Below, piece by piece: positions 28,889 to 37,095 of a stretch of DNA of 64,000 bases (within the stretch, counting starts at the first letter, position 1; each line of letters begins with the position of its first letter). Origin of the DNA: Candidatus Cloacimonadota bacterium (GTDB taxonomy: Bacteria; Cloacimonadota; Cloacimonadia; Cloacimonadales; TCS61). The position numbers and the translations under genes were made by a program. The stretch spans positions 110,321-174,320 of the forward strand of contig JASUTE010000003.1 in assembly GCA_030445745.1 (NCBI GenBank). The letters run 5' to 3'. The notes beneath the pieces are model-generated. The model made no database searches and was not told the origin of the DNA. It was given only the letters and a program-made list of their open reading frames with translations.

Positions 28889-30250
28889 GTGTGTGGAATT
28901 ATTGGAATATTTGGTAATGAAAACGCTGCTGAATTGGCTACATTAGGTTTATTTGCCGAACAACATCGTGGACAAGAAAGCTGTGGAATGGCTGTTCACG
29001 ACGGTCACAAATTTGTTTTGAGAAAAAAAATGGGATTGGTGAAAGAGGTATTTCGTCCCCAAAAAATAAAATTACTCCAAGGTAAAATAGCTATTGGTCA
29101 TGTGCGTTATCCAACTTGCGGTAGTTCTTCTGAATATAATTCACAACCGCATATCGTGGAAACACTCTCAGGACCCTCCTATGCCTTAGCCAGCAATGGT
29201 GATATTATTAATTACACTGAAATGCGCCAAAAACTGGAGAACAAGGGAATTTATTTTGCCAGTTACAACGATGGCGAACTATTATTGAAATATATTGTTT
29301 ATCAAGTGGAAAAAAATGGAAAAAGCATTGTGGATGCTATTAAATTGGCCATGCAGAACATCAAAGGCGCTTTTTCCACTGTTTTAGGCACCCGAGATGG
29401 ACTCTATGTTTTCCGCGATCCCTATGGTATAAGACCACTATCTTTGGGAAAACTTAAAGACGGTAGTATTGCGGTAGCTTCAGAATCTTGTGCGCTGGAT
29501 ATTTTGCATCCTGATAGCATTCGCGAGGTAGCGCCAGCAGAAATTGTGGAAATCACCAAACAAAAATTGCAATCACATCAGCTGCAAGCCAGCCACTACC
29601 GCACTTCCAAACACAATAAGCATTGCATTTTCGAACATGTTTATTTTGCGCGCCCCGATAGCTTTGAATTTAACGAGAATGTATATCAGGTGCGTATGAA
29701 TATTGGCTCTATTTTGGCTAAAAATGATGAGGCAGATTACGATATAGTGGTACCAGTACCAGACTCTGCCAACTTCATAGCTTTGGGCTTCGCTCGTCAA
29801 AAGAACATTCCATATGAGATGGGACTCATTAGGAACCATTACGTAGGAAGGACTTTTATTAAACCTGAACAAACTATTCGAGATGAAAGCGTAAATCAGA
29901 AATTCAATCCACTTCCTAATATTTTTAAAGGGAAAAATATAGCATTAGTAGATGATTCTATTGTACGAGGCACAACTTTACGACAAATAGTGAAAATGGT
30001 GAGAAAAGCGGGCGCTAACCAGATTCACTTGCGGATAGGCTCGCCTATGGTCAAGTTTTCCTGTTTTTATGGTATTGACACACCCAGCCAAGATGAATTA
30101 ATTGCTAATAATAAATCTTTGGAAGCAATTAGAGATTATCTGGGAGCCGATAGTGTGAAATATTTGCAAATTGAACAACTGCAACAAGCAGTAAAAAAAC
30201 CGCAGGATTATTGCTATGCCTGCTTTAATGGGAAATATCCGGTAAAATGA
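28889..30250 (+). CDS. purF: amidophosphoribosyltransferase
   Basis: 453 residues. First committed enzyme of purine synthesis. The start codon is GTG, followed at once by the codon for the N-terminal nucleophile (fMet-CGIIGIFG), which sits at position 2 with no propeptide. AGGAG (28877-28881) is 7 nt upstream and fixes this start. Glutaminase domain about 1-230 (EQHRGQESCGMAV, GHVRYPT, ASNGDI); phosphoribosyltransferase domain from about 250 with the PRPP loop ALVDDSIVRGTTLR near 352-365. A C-terminal Cys pair (DYCYACFNG) is present; the classical spread of Fe-S cysteines should be checked. Overlaps rfaE2 by 4 nt. Confidence 0.95.
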   Translation: MCGIIGIFGNENAAELATLGLFAEQHRGQESCGMAVHDGHKFVLRKKMGLVKEVFRPQKIKLLQGKIAIGHVRYPTCGSSSEYNSQPHIVETLSGPSYALASNGDIINYTEMRQKLENKGIYFASYNDGELLLKYIVYQVEKNGKSIVDAIKLAMQNIKGAFSTVLGTRDGLYVFRDPYGIRPLSLGKLKDGSIAVASESCALDILHPDSIREVAPAEIVEITKQKLQSHQLQASHYRTSKHNKHCIFEHVYFARPDSFEFNENVYQVRMNIGSILAKNDEADYDIVVPVPDSANFIALGFARQKNIPYEMGLIRNHYVGRTFIKPEQTIRDESVNQKFNPLPNIFKGKNIALVDDSIVRGTTLRQIVKMVRKAGANQIHLRIGSPMVKFSCFYGIDTPSQDELIANNKSLEAIRDYLGADSVKYLQIEQLQQAVKKPQDYCYACFNGKYPVK

Positions 30251-30720
30251 TTGTAAAAAATTGGCAACATTTGGCTAACTTAGTAAAAAAAGCACAGCAG
30301 CAGAATAAGAAAGTTGTTTTCACCAATGGTTGTTTCGATATTTTGCATGCTGGTCATGTGCAATTTTTGCAGGAAGCGAAAAATTTAGGTGATCTTTTAC
30401 TGGTAGCAGTAAACTCCGATGCTTCTGTTAAACATTTAAAGGGAGATAAACGCCCTGTAGTTTCGGAAAACGAGCGCTGCCAGGTTTTGGATGCAATGAA
30501 AATGGTGGATTGGGTTACTGTATTTCAGCAAGATACTCCCTACCAATTGATAAAAACCATAAAACCAGATATTTTAGTAAAAGGTGGGGATTGGCAACCC
30601 AGCGAAATAGTAGGTGCCGATATTGTACAGCAAAATGGCGGCCAGGTAAAAAGCCTTAGCTTCAAGCAGGGAATTTCCACTTCTAAAATAATACAAAGGA
30701 TTTTAAAAGCTTATGAATGA
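30247..30720 (+). CDS. rfaE2: D-glycero-beta-D-manno-heptose 1-phosphate adenylyltransferase
   Basis: 157 residues of nucleotidyltransferase fold: VVFTNGCFDILHAGHVQFL (residues 20-38) contains the HxGH nucleotide-binding motif; AVNSDASVKHLKGDKRPVV and the late ISTSKIIQRI signature (about 145-154) are also present. This is the HldE C-terminal domain encoded alone (RfaE2/HldC), making ADP-heptose for the LPS inner core, and so supports an outer membrane with LPS. The kinase half (RfaE1) is not adjacent. The related GlyXD/TagD glycerol-3-P cytidylyltransferases are the alternative, but the ISTSKII ending favours RfaE2. Confidence 0.9.
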   Translation: MIVKNWQHLANLVKKAQQQNKKVVFTNGCFDILHAGHVQFLQEAKNLGDLLLVAVNSDASVKHLKGDKRPVVSENERCQVLDAMKMVDWVTVFQQDTPYQLIKTIKPDILVKGGDWQPSEIVGADIVQQNGGQVKSLSFKQGISTSKIIQRILKAYE

Positions 30721-31129
30721 AGAAAATATAACTGATGTAGCAGTAGTTAAACAGGTAGATGGCGACAAAATAGTTCTGGAAATAGAGCAAACCGATTCCT
30801 GCAATTCTTGCGCTATGCACGGTATTTGCCAGGCTGGCGATAAAAGAATTGTTTATAAGATAAAAACCGACCTAAAGCTGCAAACTGGCGATAGAGTAAA
30901 AATATTTTTGGAACCGGGATTACGAGTTCTTTCCTCCTTCCTCATCTTCATCTTTCCTATATTAATAATGGTACTTTTTTACTTAGGTAGTAAACTTATT
31001 TTCTCAGCTTCCGAAAATATTGCTATTTTATTCTCAATCCTTAGTCTACTTTTTAGCGGTTTTGCAATTTACAAACTGGATAAAAAAATGGCGAATAGAT
31101 TAAAATTCAAGATAGTGGAGAAATTATGA
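30713..31129 (+). CDS. rseC: RseC/MucC-family protein (SoxR-reducing system / Rnf-associated)
   Basis: 138 residues. The cytosolic N-terminal beta domain holds a cysteine cluster, CNSCAMHGIC, at about 27-36, probably an Fe-S or redox site. Two membrane spans at about 77-98 and 101-121 follow, then a short basic tail. This is the RseC family architecture, which goes with Rnf electron transport and SoxR reduction in other bacteria. No rnf genes are in the window. It overlaps the upstream stop by 8 nt and the folB start as ATGA. Confidence 0.85.
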   Translation: MNEENITDVAVVKQVDGDKIVLEIEQTDSCNSCAMHGICQAGDKRIVYKIKTDLKLQTGDRVKIFLEPGLRVLSSFLIFIFPILIMVLFYLGSKLIFSASENIAILFSILSLLFSGFAIYKLDKKMANRLKFKIVEKL

Positions 31130-31482
31130 AAATACATCTGCATGAAATGGTTTTCTATGGTTACCATGGGGTGCGCGACGAAGAACGCAAATTAGGCCAG
31201 CGTTTTATAGTAAATTTTTCTTTTGAAACAGATAGCAGCCACGATACAGAAATACAAAAATTGGAAGATACAGTAGATTACACAAAAGTTTATGCTATCA
31301 TAAAAAATATTTTGGAAAATAAGAAGTTTAAGCTACTAGAAAAGTGTGCGAATACAATTTTAGATCGCATAATGGCTGATTTTCCGGAATTGATTAAAGC
31401 AAATATAAGAATAAAAAAACCCTCGGTAGCGATAAATGGAAGTTTAAATTCTGTGGAAGTGGAGATGGAAAGAACTCGTTGA
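31126..31482 (+). CDS. folB: dihydroneopterin aldolase
   Basis: 118 residues, normal length. Converts 7,8-dihydroneopterin to 6-hydroxymethyl-dihydropterin and glycolaldehyde. Landmarks: FYGYHGVRDEERKLGQRF near 10-27 (substrate glutamate region), DTVDYTKVYAII near 48-59, LLEKCANTILDRIM near 70-84 and KPSVAINGSLNSVEVEMER at the C-terminus with the conserved lysine. Followed immediately by folK (stop and start share TGATG), so two consecutive folate steps are co-translated. Confidence 0.94.
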   Translation: MKIHLHEMVFYGYHGVRDEERKLGQRFIVNFSFETDSSHDTEIQKLEDTVDYTKVYAIIKNILENKKFKLLEKCANTILDRIMADFPELIKANIRIKKPSVAINGSLNSVEVEMERTR

Positions 31483-31937
31483 TGCTGGTACTTTTAGGGT
31501 TGGGGTCAAATTTGGGAAACCGCAGAAGATACCTGCTTACTGCAATCGAAAAGCTGGCAAAACATGCAAAAATAAATGTTTTATCCACAAGCACAATAAG
31601 AGAAACTGCAGCTTATGGCAAAACCGATCAACCAGATTTCCTAAATGCCGCAATAAAGATTGAAACCGAATTATCGGCACTAGAACTTCTAGAGCTCACT
31701 CAGAAAATTGAAATTCAATTAGGAAGAAAACGCACAGAACATTGGGGACCCCGCACCATCGATATCGACATTCTTTTTTTCGGAAACAAGGTAGTAGCTC
31801 TACCTCAACTGCAAATTCCTCATCCGGAAATTCCTAAAAGAAAATTTGTGTTAGAACCACTTAACGAGATATGTCCCAACTTTATCGATCCTATTTCCCA
31901 AAAGAAAATTAAAGATTTATATAAGGAGATTTTATGA
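31482..31937 (+). CDS. folK: 2-amino-4-hydroxy-6-hydroxymethyldihydropteridine pyrophosphokinase
   Basis: 151 residues. HPPK of folate synthesis. LGLGSNLGNRRRYL lies near residues 5-18; the signature RKRTEHWGPRTIDIDILFFG near 85-104 carries the two Mg-binding aspartates; IPHPEIPKRKFVLEPLNEI follows near 115-133. The start is the ATG inside TGATG shared with the folB stop; a TTG one codon earlier is unlikely. Overlaps the next gene by 4 nt. Confidence 0.95.
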   Translation: MLVLLGLGSNLGNRRRYLLTAIEKLAKHAKINVLSTSTIRETAAYGKTDQPDFLNAAIKIETELSALELLELTQKIEIQLGRKRTEHWGPRTIDIDILFFGNKVVALPQLQIPHPEIPKRKFVLEPLNEICPNFIDPISQKKIKDLYKEIL

Positions 31938-32674
31938 GAAAATTAGCAACTATCGTTTTAGCAGCTGGTAAGGGCACACGCATGAAATCAGATAAACCGA
32001 AAGTAATTTTTGAACTAGCAGGAAAACCTATGATAAACAGAGTTGTAGAAACCGCTCAGCAATTAAAAAGCGACATTATTACAATAGTTGTGGGTTATAA
32101 AAAAGAACAAGTAATTCAAACAGTGCCTATAGCAAAAAATATTGAATTTGTAGAACAAAAAGAGCAAACCGGCACTGGACACGCTGTGTTGGTCACTCAA
32201 AACACTTTTAAAGATTTTCAAGGTGATGTATTCATCTTATGTGGAGATGTTCCGTTGCTGCGGTTGAAAACTTTGCAAAAGATGTTGGAAAAACATCGCC
32301 AAAATAAAGCCGCTTGTACCGTTTTAACAGCAAAAATGACAGATCCAAAGCAATATGGCAGAATTGTAAGAAACCAGGGCGGCAATGTGCAAAAAATTGT
32401 TGAATTCAAAGATGCCAGCCCAGCAGAAAAGCAAATAAACGAGATCAACACTGGTATCTACTGTTTCGATGCCACAAATTTGTTCGCAGCTTTAGATGAA
32501 ATTGGTAATAACAACAAACAAAATGAATATTACCTTACCGATACTCTGGAAATTCTGAACAAAAAAGGCAAAAAAGTTATCTCGTGCATTTTGGAAGATG
32601 TGGTTGAAGCATCTGGAGTGAATTCCAAAGAGCAATTAGCTGATTTAGAAAAAAGTTTCTACGAAAGGAGATAA
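31934..32674 (+). CDS. GlmU-like UDP-N-acetylglucosamine pyrophosphorylase domain protein
   Basis: 246 residues, only the nucleotidyltransferase half of a GlmU. The N-terminal nucleotide motif is TIVLAAGKGTRMKSDKPKVI (residues 7-26), with EQKEQTGTGHAVLVT near 75-89, CGDVPLL near 103 (metal Asp), and INTGIYCFDATNL near 175. The left-handed beta-helix acetyltransferase domain, present in bifunctional GlmU of about 450 residues, is absent; the gene stops cleanly and the next starts 1 nt later, so this is the natural end. It probably makes UDP-GlcNAc or a similar UDP-sugar, with acetylation done by another protein; exact sugar is not certain. Confidence 0.82.
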   Translation: MRKLATIVLAAGKGTRMKSDKPKVIFELAGKPMINRVVETAQQLKSDIITIVVGYKKEQVIQTVPIAKNIEFVEQKEQTGTGHAVLVTQNTFKDFQGDVFILCGDVPLLRLKTLQKMLEKHRQNKAACTVLTAKMTDPKQYGRIVRNQGGNVQKIVEFKDASPAEKQINEINTGIYCFDATNLFAALDEIGNNNKQNEYYLTDTLEILNKKGKKVISCILEDVVEASGVNSKEQLADLEKSFYERR

Positions 32675-32675
32675 G

Positions 32676-33176
32676 ATGAATAACAAAGTTCTGCATTCAC
32701 CTTGGCGATTGGATTACATACTTTCCAACAAAGATAAAAAATGTATATTTTGCATTCGCCCTTCCAGCGAAAACGATCGTAAACATCTTATTGTTCACCG
32801 TAGCGCTTACTGCTATGTTATTATGAATATGTATCCATATAACAATGGCCACATAATGGCTATCCCCTATCGGCATGTTAACAGCTTGCAACAATTAGAT
32901 ACCCAGGAATTAAATGACCTTTTCCAGACAGTTCAGCTTTGTGAAAAAGTACTGAAAGATGTGTACAGTCCAGATGGCATCAATATCGGCCTTAATTTAG
33001 GAAAAGCCGCTGGTGCTTGTATCGACGATCATTTGCACGTACATATTGTACCTCGCTGGACTGGTGATGTTAATTTTATGAATTCAATTGGTGGTGTTAG
33101 GGTGGTTCCTGAGAGTTTCGAAAGTGTGTATAACAAGCTTAAAGAACAATTTGACAATGAAGAGAGCGAAAAATAA
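32676..33176 (+). CDS. HIT-family nucleotide hydrolase
   Basis: 166 residues of the histidine triad superfamily: DHLHVHIVPRW near residues 114-124 gives H-x-H-x-H. CIFCIRP near 22-28 may contribute to a zinc site, as in Fhit-like AP4A phosphorylase/hydrolases, and PYNNGHIMAIPYRHV is also typical. These enzymes hydrolyse or phosphorolyse dinucleotide polyphosphates such as AP4A; substrate not determinable here. The start has GGAG 8 nt upstream. Confidence 0.9.
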   Translation: MNNKVLHSPWRLDYILSNKDKKCIFCIRPSSENDRKHLIVHRSAYCYVIMNMYPYNNGHIMAIPYRHVNSLQQLDTQELNDLFQTVQLCEKVLKDVYSPDGINIGLNLGKAAGACIDDHLHVHIVPRWTGDVNFMNSIGGVRVVPESFESVYNKLKEQFDNEESEK

Positions 33177-33603
33177 TTTGTCTCAACGTAAAAGAGCAGT
33201 CATAGTGCCTTATTTACTTATTTTGTTGGCTTTAGCTGCGTTTTATGTTTACCTTGTAAAAAAACCGATGCCGCAACGAAATGAGCAGAAAATTGAGTTC
33301 AAAGGTCGGGTGAAAGTAGCTCTTCTGAATGGCTGCGGCTATCCTGGTATTGCTGCACAGGTAAAAGATTATTTAATAGATAATTATAGTGTTAATATCG
33401 ATGTGTTGGATTGGCGCAATGTAGATCGAAATATGTTTATTTACGAAAAATCGATATTGGTGGTAAAAAAAGATAATAAGGAAAAGCTGCAATTTTTGCA
33501 GCAGCTTACAGGAATAAAGAGATATATTTATGCCTTAAATTCCGATGTAAATGAGGAATTTCAAATTATTCTGGGAAAAGATTTTCATAAATATTTTAGG
33601 TAA
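33157..33603 (+). CDS. membrane-anchored LytR C-terminal domain protein
   Basis: 148 residues from the ATG at 33157, which lies 20 nt inside the HIT gene. Short basic N-terminus, one membrane span (about 13-32), then a LytR_C domain (about 46-145) that opens with VKVALLNGCGYPGIAAQVKD. That domain is found at the end of LytR-CpsA-Psr proteins and alone in small anchored proteins of unknown function, likely periplasmic. It is directly followed by rsfS; a similar pairing of LytR_C or LCP proteins with rsfS is common in other bacteria. Confidence 0.75.
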   Translation: MKRAKNNLSQRKRAVIVPYLLILLALAAFYVYLVKKPMPQRNEQKIEFKGRVKVALLNGCGYPGIAAQVKDYLIDNYSVNIDVLDWRNVDRNMFIYEKSILVVKKDNKEKLQFLQQLTGIKRYIYALNSDVNEEFQIILGKDFHKYFR

Positions 33604-33611
33604 GGGGTTTT

Positions 33612-33968
33612 ATGGAACATAACGTTTTAGTTAAAAAAATAATAGGTTGGATGGAAGACAAAAAAGCTGAAGAGGTTATTCATATCGATGTAGCCGACAA
33701 GTCAGATTATACAGATTCACTGGTAATTTGCAGTGGTATGGGGAGCTTACATCTGAAAGCTATAGCCGAACATGTGATAACCAAATCTCGCGAAAATGGT
33801 GTGCAAACCATCTCCAAGGAAGGGCTAAATTCTCCTAAATGGGTTTTGCTGGATCTTGGTGACATAGTTATTCATATTTTCGATCGCGAAACCCGTGATT
33901 ATTATAAAATTGAAGAATTGTGGAATGTGAAAAGAAAAACACAGATGGTAAATAAAAATGAAGAATAA
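33612..33968 (+). CDS. rsfS: ribosomal silencing factor RsfS (YbeB/Iojap)
   Basis: 118 residues. Binds ribosomal protein L14 and blocks 30S-50S joining under starvation. Family signatures are visible: HIDVADKSDYTDSLVICSGM near 25-44, HLKAIAEHV near 47 and GDIVIHIFDRETRDYYKIEE near 84-104. GGGG ribosome site 6 nt upstream. Overlaps argS by 11 nt. Confidence 0.95.
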   Translation: MEHNVLVKKIIGWMEDKKAEEVIHIDVADKSDYTDSLVICSGMGSLHLKAIAEHVITKSRENGVQTISKEGLNSPKWVLLDLGDIVIHIFDRETRDYYKIEELWNVKRKTQMVNKNEE

Positions 33969-35607
33969 AATAAGCAAAGATATTACAAATAGTTTGAAAA
34001 AACTTAAACTTAAATATAATGATAATTTCAAGGTGGAAATTCCCAACGATCCTGAACACGGTGATTTTTCTAGCAATGCCGCCTTGATAAATGCTAAACT
34101 TAATAAGATGAATCCACGCGAGATGGCGCAAAAAATGGCTGAAGCCCTCCAAAAGAAACGTGATTACAAAAAGGTAGAAGTAGCTGGTCCTGGCTTTCTC
34201 AATTTCACCATGTCTAACAGTTTCTATCATAAGTTTTTAATAAAAATCCACAATGCTAAAGAGGAATGGGGCAGTTCCAATTATGGGCAAAAGAAAAAAA
34301 TACTTATTGAATTCGTTAGTGCAAACCCTACCGGCCCTTTGAATGTAGTTAGCGCTCGTGCCGCTGCCTATGGCGATACTATGTACCGAATTATGAATTT
34401 TCTGGGTTACGAACCTTTCCGTGAATTTTATGTTAATGATGCAGGAAATCAGGTAGATATTTTAGCAGAATCGGTGGAATTACGATACCGAGAATTGCAT
34501 GGCGATAAGATTGATGAGTTTCCCTCGGAAGCATATCATGGTGAATATGTAAAAGATCTTGCTGCCAAGTTAAACGCTGCTGAAGGTTCTAAACTGCTGC
34601 ATTATTCCGAAAAAGATAGATTGGAAAAGATGAAAAACTTCGCACTGGAAGAACTGCACAAAATGCAGTTGGAAAGCTTGCAAAAATTTGGAGTGGATTT
34701 TGAAAATTGGATGAGTGAAAAAAAACTGCGCCAAGAAGGAATATTAGAAGAAGCTCTAAGTTATTTGGCAGAAGCTAAATGTACATACGAAAATGATGAT
34801 GCGGTGTGGTTTTGCTCGAGTAAATTTGGTGATGAAAAAGACAGAGTACTTATAAAATCTGATGGTAATCCCACCTATTTTGTACCCGATATCGCCTATC
34901 ATCTTACTAAATATCAGCGTGGATTCGATACTATGATCGATGTGCTAGGGCCAGACCACCACGGTTATGTCCCCCGCCTGAAAGCAGCTATTCAAGCACT
35001 GGGATTAGATGTGAATAAATTGGAAGTGGTCTACCTGCAACATGTTAACTTATTTAGTGGTGGTAAACAGGTAAAAATGTCTAAAAGAGCAGGGAAAATT
35101 GTTACTATGGATGAAGTAATAGACGAAGTAGGAAAAGATGCAGCCCGTTATTTCTTCATAGATCGTCGTCCTAGTTCCCATCTAAACTTTGATTTAGAGC
35201 TTGCTAAAAGCGCTTCTAACGAAAATCCAGTTTACTACATTCAATATGCCCATGCCCGCATTAGCAGTATTCGTAAAAAAGCTAAAAAGGCTAAGATAAA
35301 CCTGAAAAATTTTGATACTAAATTATTAAGAAAATTAACCCTAAATGAAGAAACCGAGCTAATAAAGAAGATGATAGAGTTTCCCAATATCTTGCAAGGT
35401 ATAGCTAATGCTCGTGAACCACATCGCTTAGCAACCTATACCCACGAGCTGGCCGGAATGTTTCATAAATATTACTCTAAGTATCCTATTATTAACGAAA
35501 AAAACCCGGAGCTTAGCAAAGCTCGCTTGTATCTTATCCTTACTCTGCAAACCGTTATTAGAATAGCTTTAAAATTAATGGGAATAAGTGCTCCAGATAA
35601 AATGTAA
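33958..35607 (+). CDS. argS: arginyl-tRNA synthetase
   Basis: 549 residues. Class I aminoacyl-tRNA synthetase with N-terminal additional domain (1-105), catalytic domain, and DALR anticodon-binding domain (about 425-549). FVSANPTGPLNVVSARAAAY (about 119-138) occupies the position of the class I HIGH motif, but the expected H-x-G-H is N-V-V-S here. The second signature KMSKRAGKIVTMDEV near 375 is normal, as are DDAVWFCSSKFGDEKDRVLI and DVLGPDHHGYVPRLKAA. Identity as ArgRS is secure from the whole-length pattern; the HIGH change is discussed as a finding. Confidence 0.93.
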   Translation: MKNKISKDITNSLKKLKLKYNDNFKVEIPNDPEHGDFSSNAALINAKLNKMNPREMAQKMAEALQKKRDYKKVEVAGPGFLNFTMSNSFYHKFLIKIHNAKEEWGSSNYGQKKKILIEFVSANPTGPLNVVSARAAAYGDTMYRIMNFLGYEPFREFYVNDAGNQVDILAESVELRYRELHGDKIDEFPSEAYHGEYVKDLAAKLNAAEGSKLLHYSEKDRLEKMKNFALEELHKMQLESLQKFGVDFENWMSEKKLRQEGILEEALSYLAEAKCTYENDDAVWFCSSKFGDEKDRVLIKSDGNPTYFVPDIAYHLTKYQRGFDTMIDVLGPDHHGYVPRLKAAIQALGLDVNKLEVVYLQHVNLFSGGKQVKMSKRAGKIVTMDEVIDEVGKDAARYFFIDRRPSSHLNFDLELAKSASNENPVYYIQYAHARISSIRKKAKKAKINLKNFDTKLLRKLTLNEETELIKKMIEFPNILQGIANAREPHRLATYTHELAGMFHKYYSKYPIINEKNPELSKARLYLILTLQTVIRIALKLMGISAPDKM

Positions 35608-35609
35608 TT

Positions 35610-36107
35610 ATGTTAGCCAGAATTATCGTTTTATCGGATACACATAAAAACCAAAAATTACTAAGAAAAGCCATCACCAATGAAACTGAAATCACCCATA
35701 TCTTTCATTTGGGTGACAACTACGAAGACCTCGATGAAAACTATGACCTCACTGATAATAAAATAATAACTAAAGTTCCAGGGATATTTCATCCCGGATA
35801 TATCAGTAAAGAGTTACCTACCGTGGTGCTAACTAAAATTGGAAGTTGGGAATTTGTACTATTGCATAATTTAGAAGATTTGAATATTAAATCTTCAGAC
35901 CTGGTTTTATTTGGTCATACTCATAAACAGATTTTTTTTCGTGAAGGTAATGTTTACTTCCTCAATCCGGGCCATCTAAAAAATAGTTCCAGCAGTAATC
36001 AATCGCCTGGTTATGCTGTAATAGAAGTTTTCAGGAATAAATTGAATATAAAGTTAAAAAATATTGAAGGAACAACTGTGCAAAATTATCAAATAGAGCG
36101 GAGGTAG
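35610..36107 (+). CDS. YfcE/MJ0936-type metallophosphoesterase
   Basis: 165 residues of the calcineurin-like small phosphodiesterase family. Metal ligands visible: SDTHKN near residue 9 (D-x-H), HLGDNYED near 36 (G-D), LLHN near 87, and GHTHKQ near 106 (GHxH). It ends with NPGHLKNSS, typical of the family. Hydrolyses phosphodiesters in vitro; physiological substrate unknown. Two nucleotides separate it from argS and one from moxR. Confidence 0.88.
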   Translation: MLARIIVLSDTHKNQKLLRKAITNETEITHIFHLGDNYEDLDENYDLTDNKIITKVPGIFHPGYISKELPTVVLTKIGSWEFVLLHNLEDLNIKSSDLVLFGHTHKQIFFREGNVYFLNPGHLKNSSSSNQSPGYAVIEVFRNKLNIKLKNIEGTTVQNYQIERR

Positions 36108-36108
36108 G

Positions 36109-37095
36109 ATGAATATTGAAGAAATAAACCGTAGAGTTATGGAAAAAAGTGAGATGGTCGATAAGATAATTTCAGAAGTTAGTAAAGTAGTTGTGGGACA
36201 GGAATACATGATAAGACGTCTTTTAGTAGGATTGTTAGCAGACGGTCACATCTTGCTGGAAGGTGTACCAGGTTTGGCAAAAACCCTGGCAGTAAATACA
36301 GTTTCTCAAACTGTTAAAGCCACCTTCAAACGAATCCAATTCACACCAGATTTGCTACCAGCCGATCTCATTGGAACACTTATCTACAATCAGAAAACAG
36401 CAGAATTCACTCCCAAAAAAGGACCAATTTTTGCCAATTTTATTTTAGCAGACGAGATAAACCGCGCCCCGGCAAAGGTGCAATCGGCACTGCTGGAATC
36501 GATGCAGGAAAGACAGGTAACTATTAGCGATACTACTTACAGTTTGCCGAAACCATTTTTAGTGATGGCTACCCAAAATCCACTGGAGCAGGAGGGAACT
36601 TATCCCCTACCAGAAGCACAAGTCGATCGTTTTATGCTAAAATTGCTCATCGATTATCCTTCCAAGGATGAAGAAAGATTGATCTTGGAAAGAATGGTGA
36701 AAGCAGAGGAAATTCCGGTAGAACCAGTGCTAACACCTGCCGATATTCTCTCGCTGCGCGAGCTAGTAAAAGAAATCCACATGGAGGAAAAAATTAAAGA
36801 ATACATTTTGGATTTAGTTTTCGCTACCCGCCAGCCGGAAAATTACAAGAATCTCCACGAACTGAAGAATTTAATAGACTACGGAGCTTCTCCACGTGCT
36901 ACTATCTATCTAGCCCAAGCTGCTAAAGCTAATGCCTTCCTGGAACACCGCGGTTATGTTATTCCAGATGATATAAAATCCATTGGTAAAGATATTCTAC
37001 GGCATCGCATTATTCTTACCTATGAAGCAGAAGCTGAACAAATTTCGCAGGAAGATATCGTCAATCGCCTTTTCGATGAAATCGAGGTTCCCTAA
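36109..37095 (+). CDS. moxR: MoxR-family AAA+ ATPase
   Basis: 328 residues. Walker A in LEGVPGLAKTLAVN near 54-67 (the A-K-T form typical of MoxR), Walker B FILADEINRAPAKVQSALLE near 119-138, MQERQVTISDTTYSLPKPFL, then sensor 1 ATQNPLEQEGTYPLPEAQVD near 160-179 and sensor 2 in GASPRATIYL near 272. MoxR ATPases act with VWA-domain partners as chaperone-like complexes; the DUF58 and Bat VWA genes that follow directly are those partners. GGAGG start signal 5 nt upstream. Confidence 0.93.
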   Translation: MNIEEINRRVMEKSEMVDKIISEVSKVVVGQEYMIRRLLVGLLADGHILLEGVPGLAKTLAVNTVSQTVKATFKRIQFTPDLLPADLIGTLIYNQKTAEFTPKKGPIFANFILADEINRAPAKVQSALLESMQERQVTISDTTYSLPKPFLVMATQNPLEQEGTYPLPEAQVDRFMLKLLIDYPSKDEERLILERMVKAEEIPVEPVLTPADILSLRELVKEIHMEEKIKEYILDLVFATRQPENYKNLHELKNLIDYGASPRATIYLAQAAKANAFLEHRGYVIPDDIKSIGKDILRHRIILTYEAEAEQISQEDIVNRLFDEIEVP

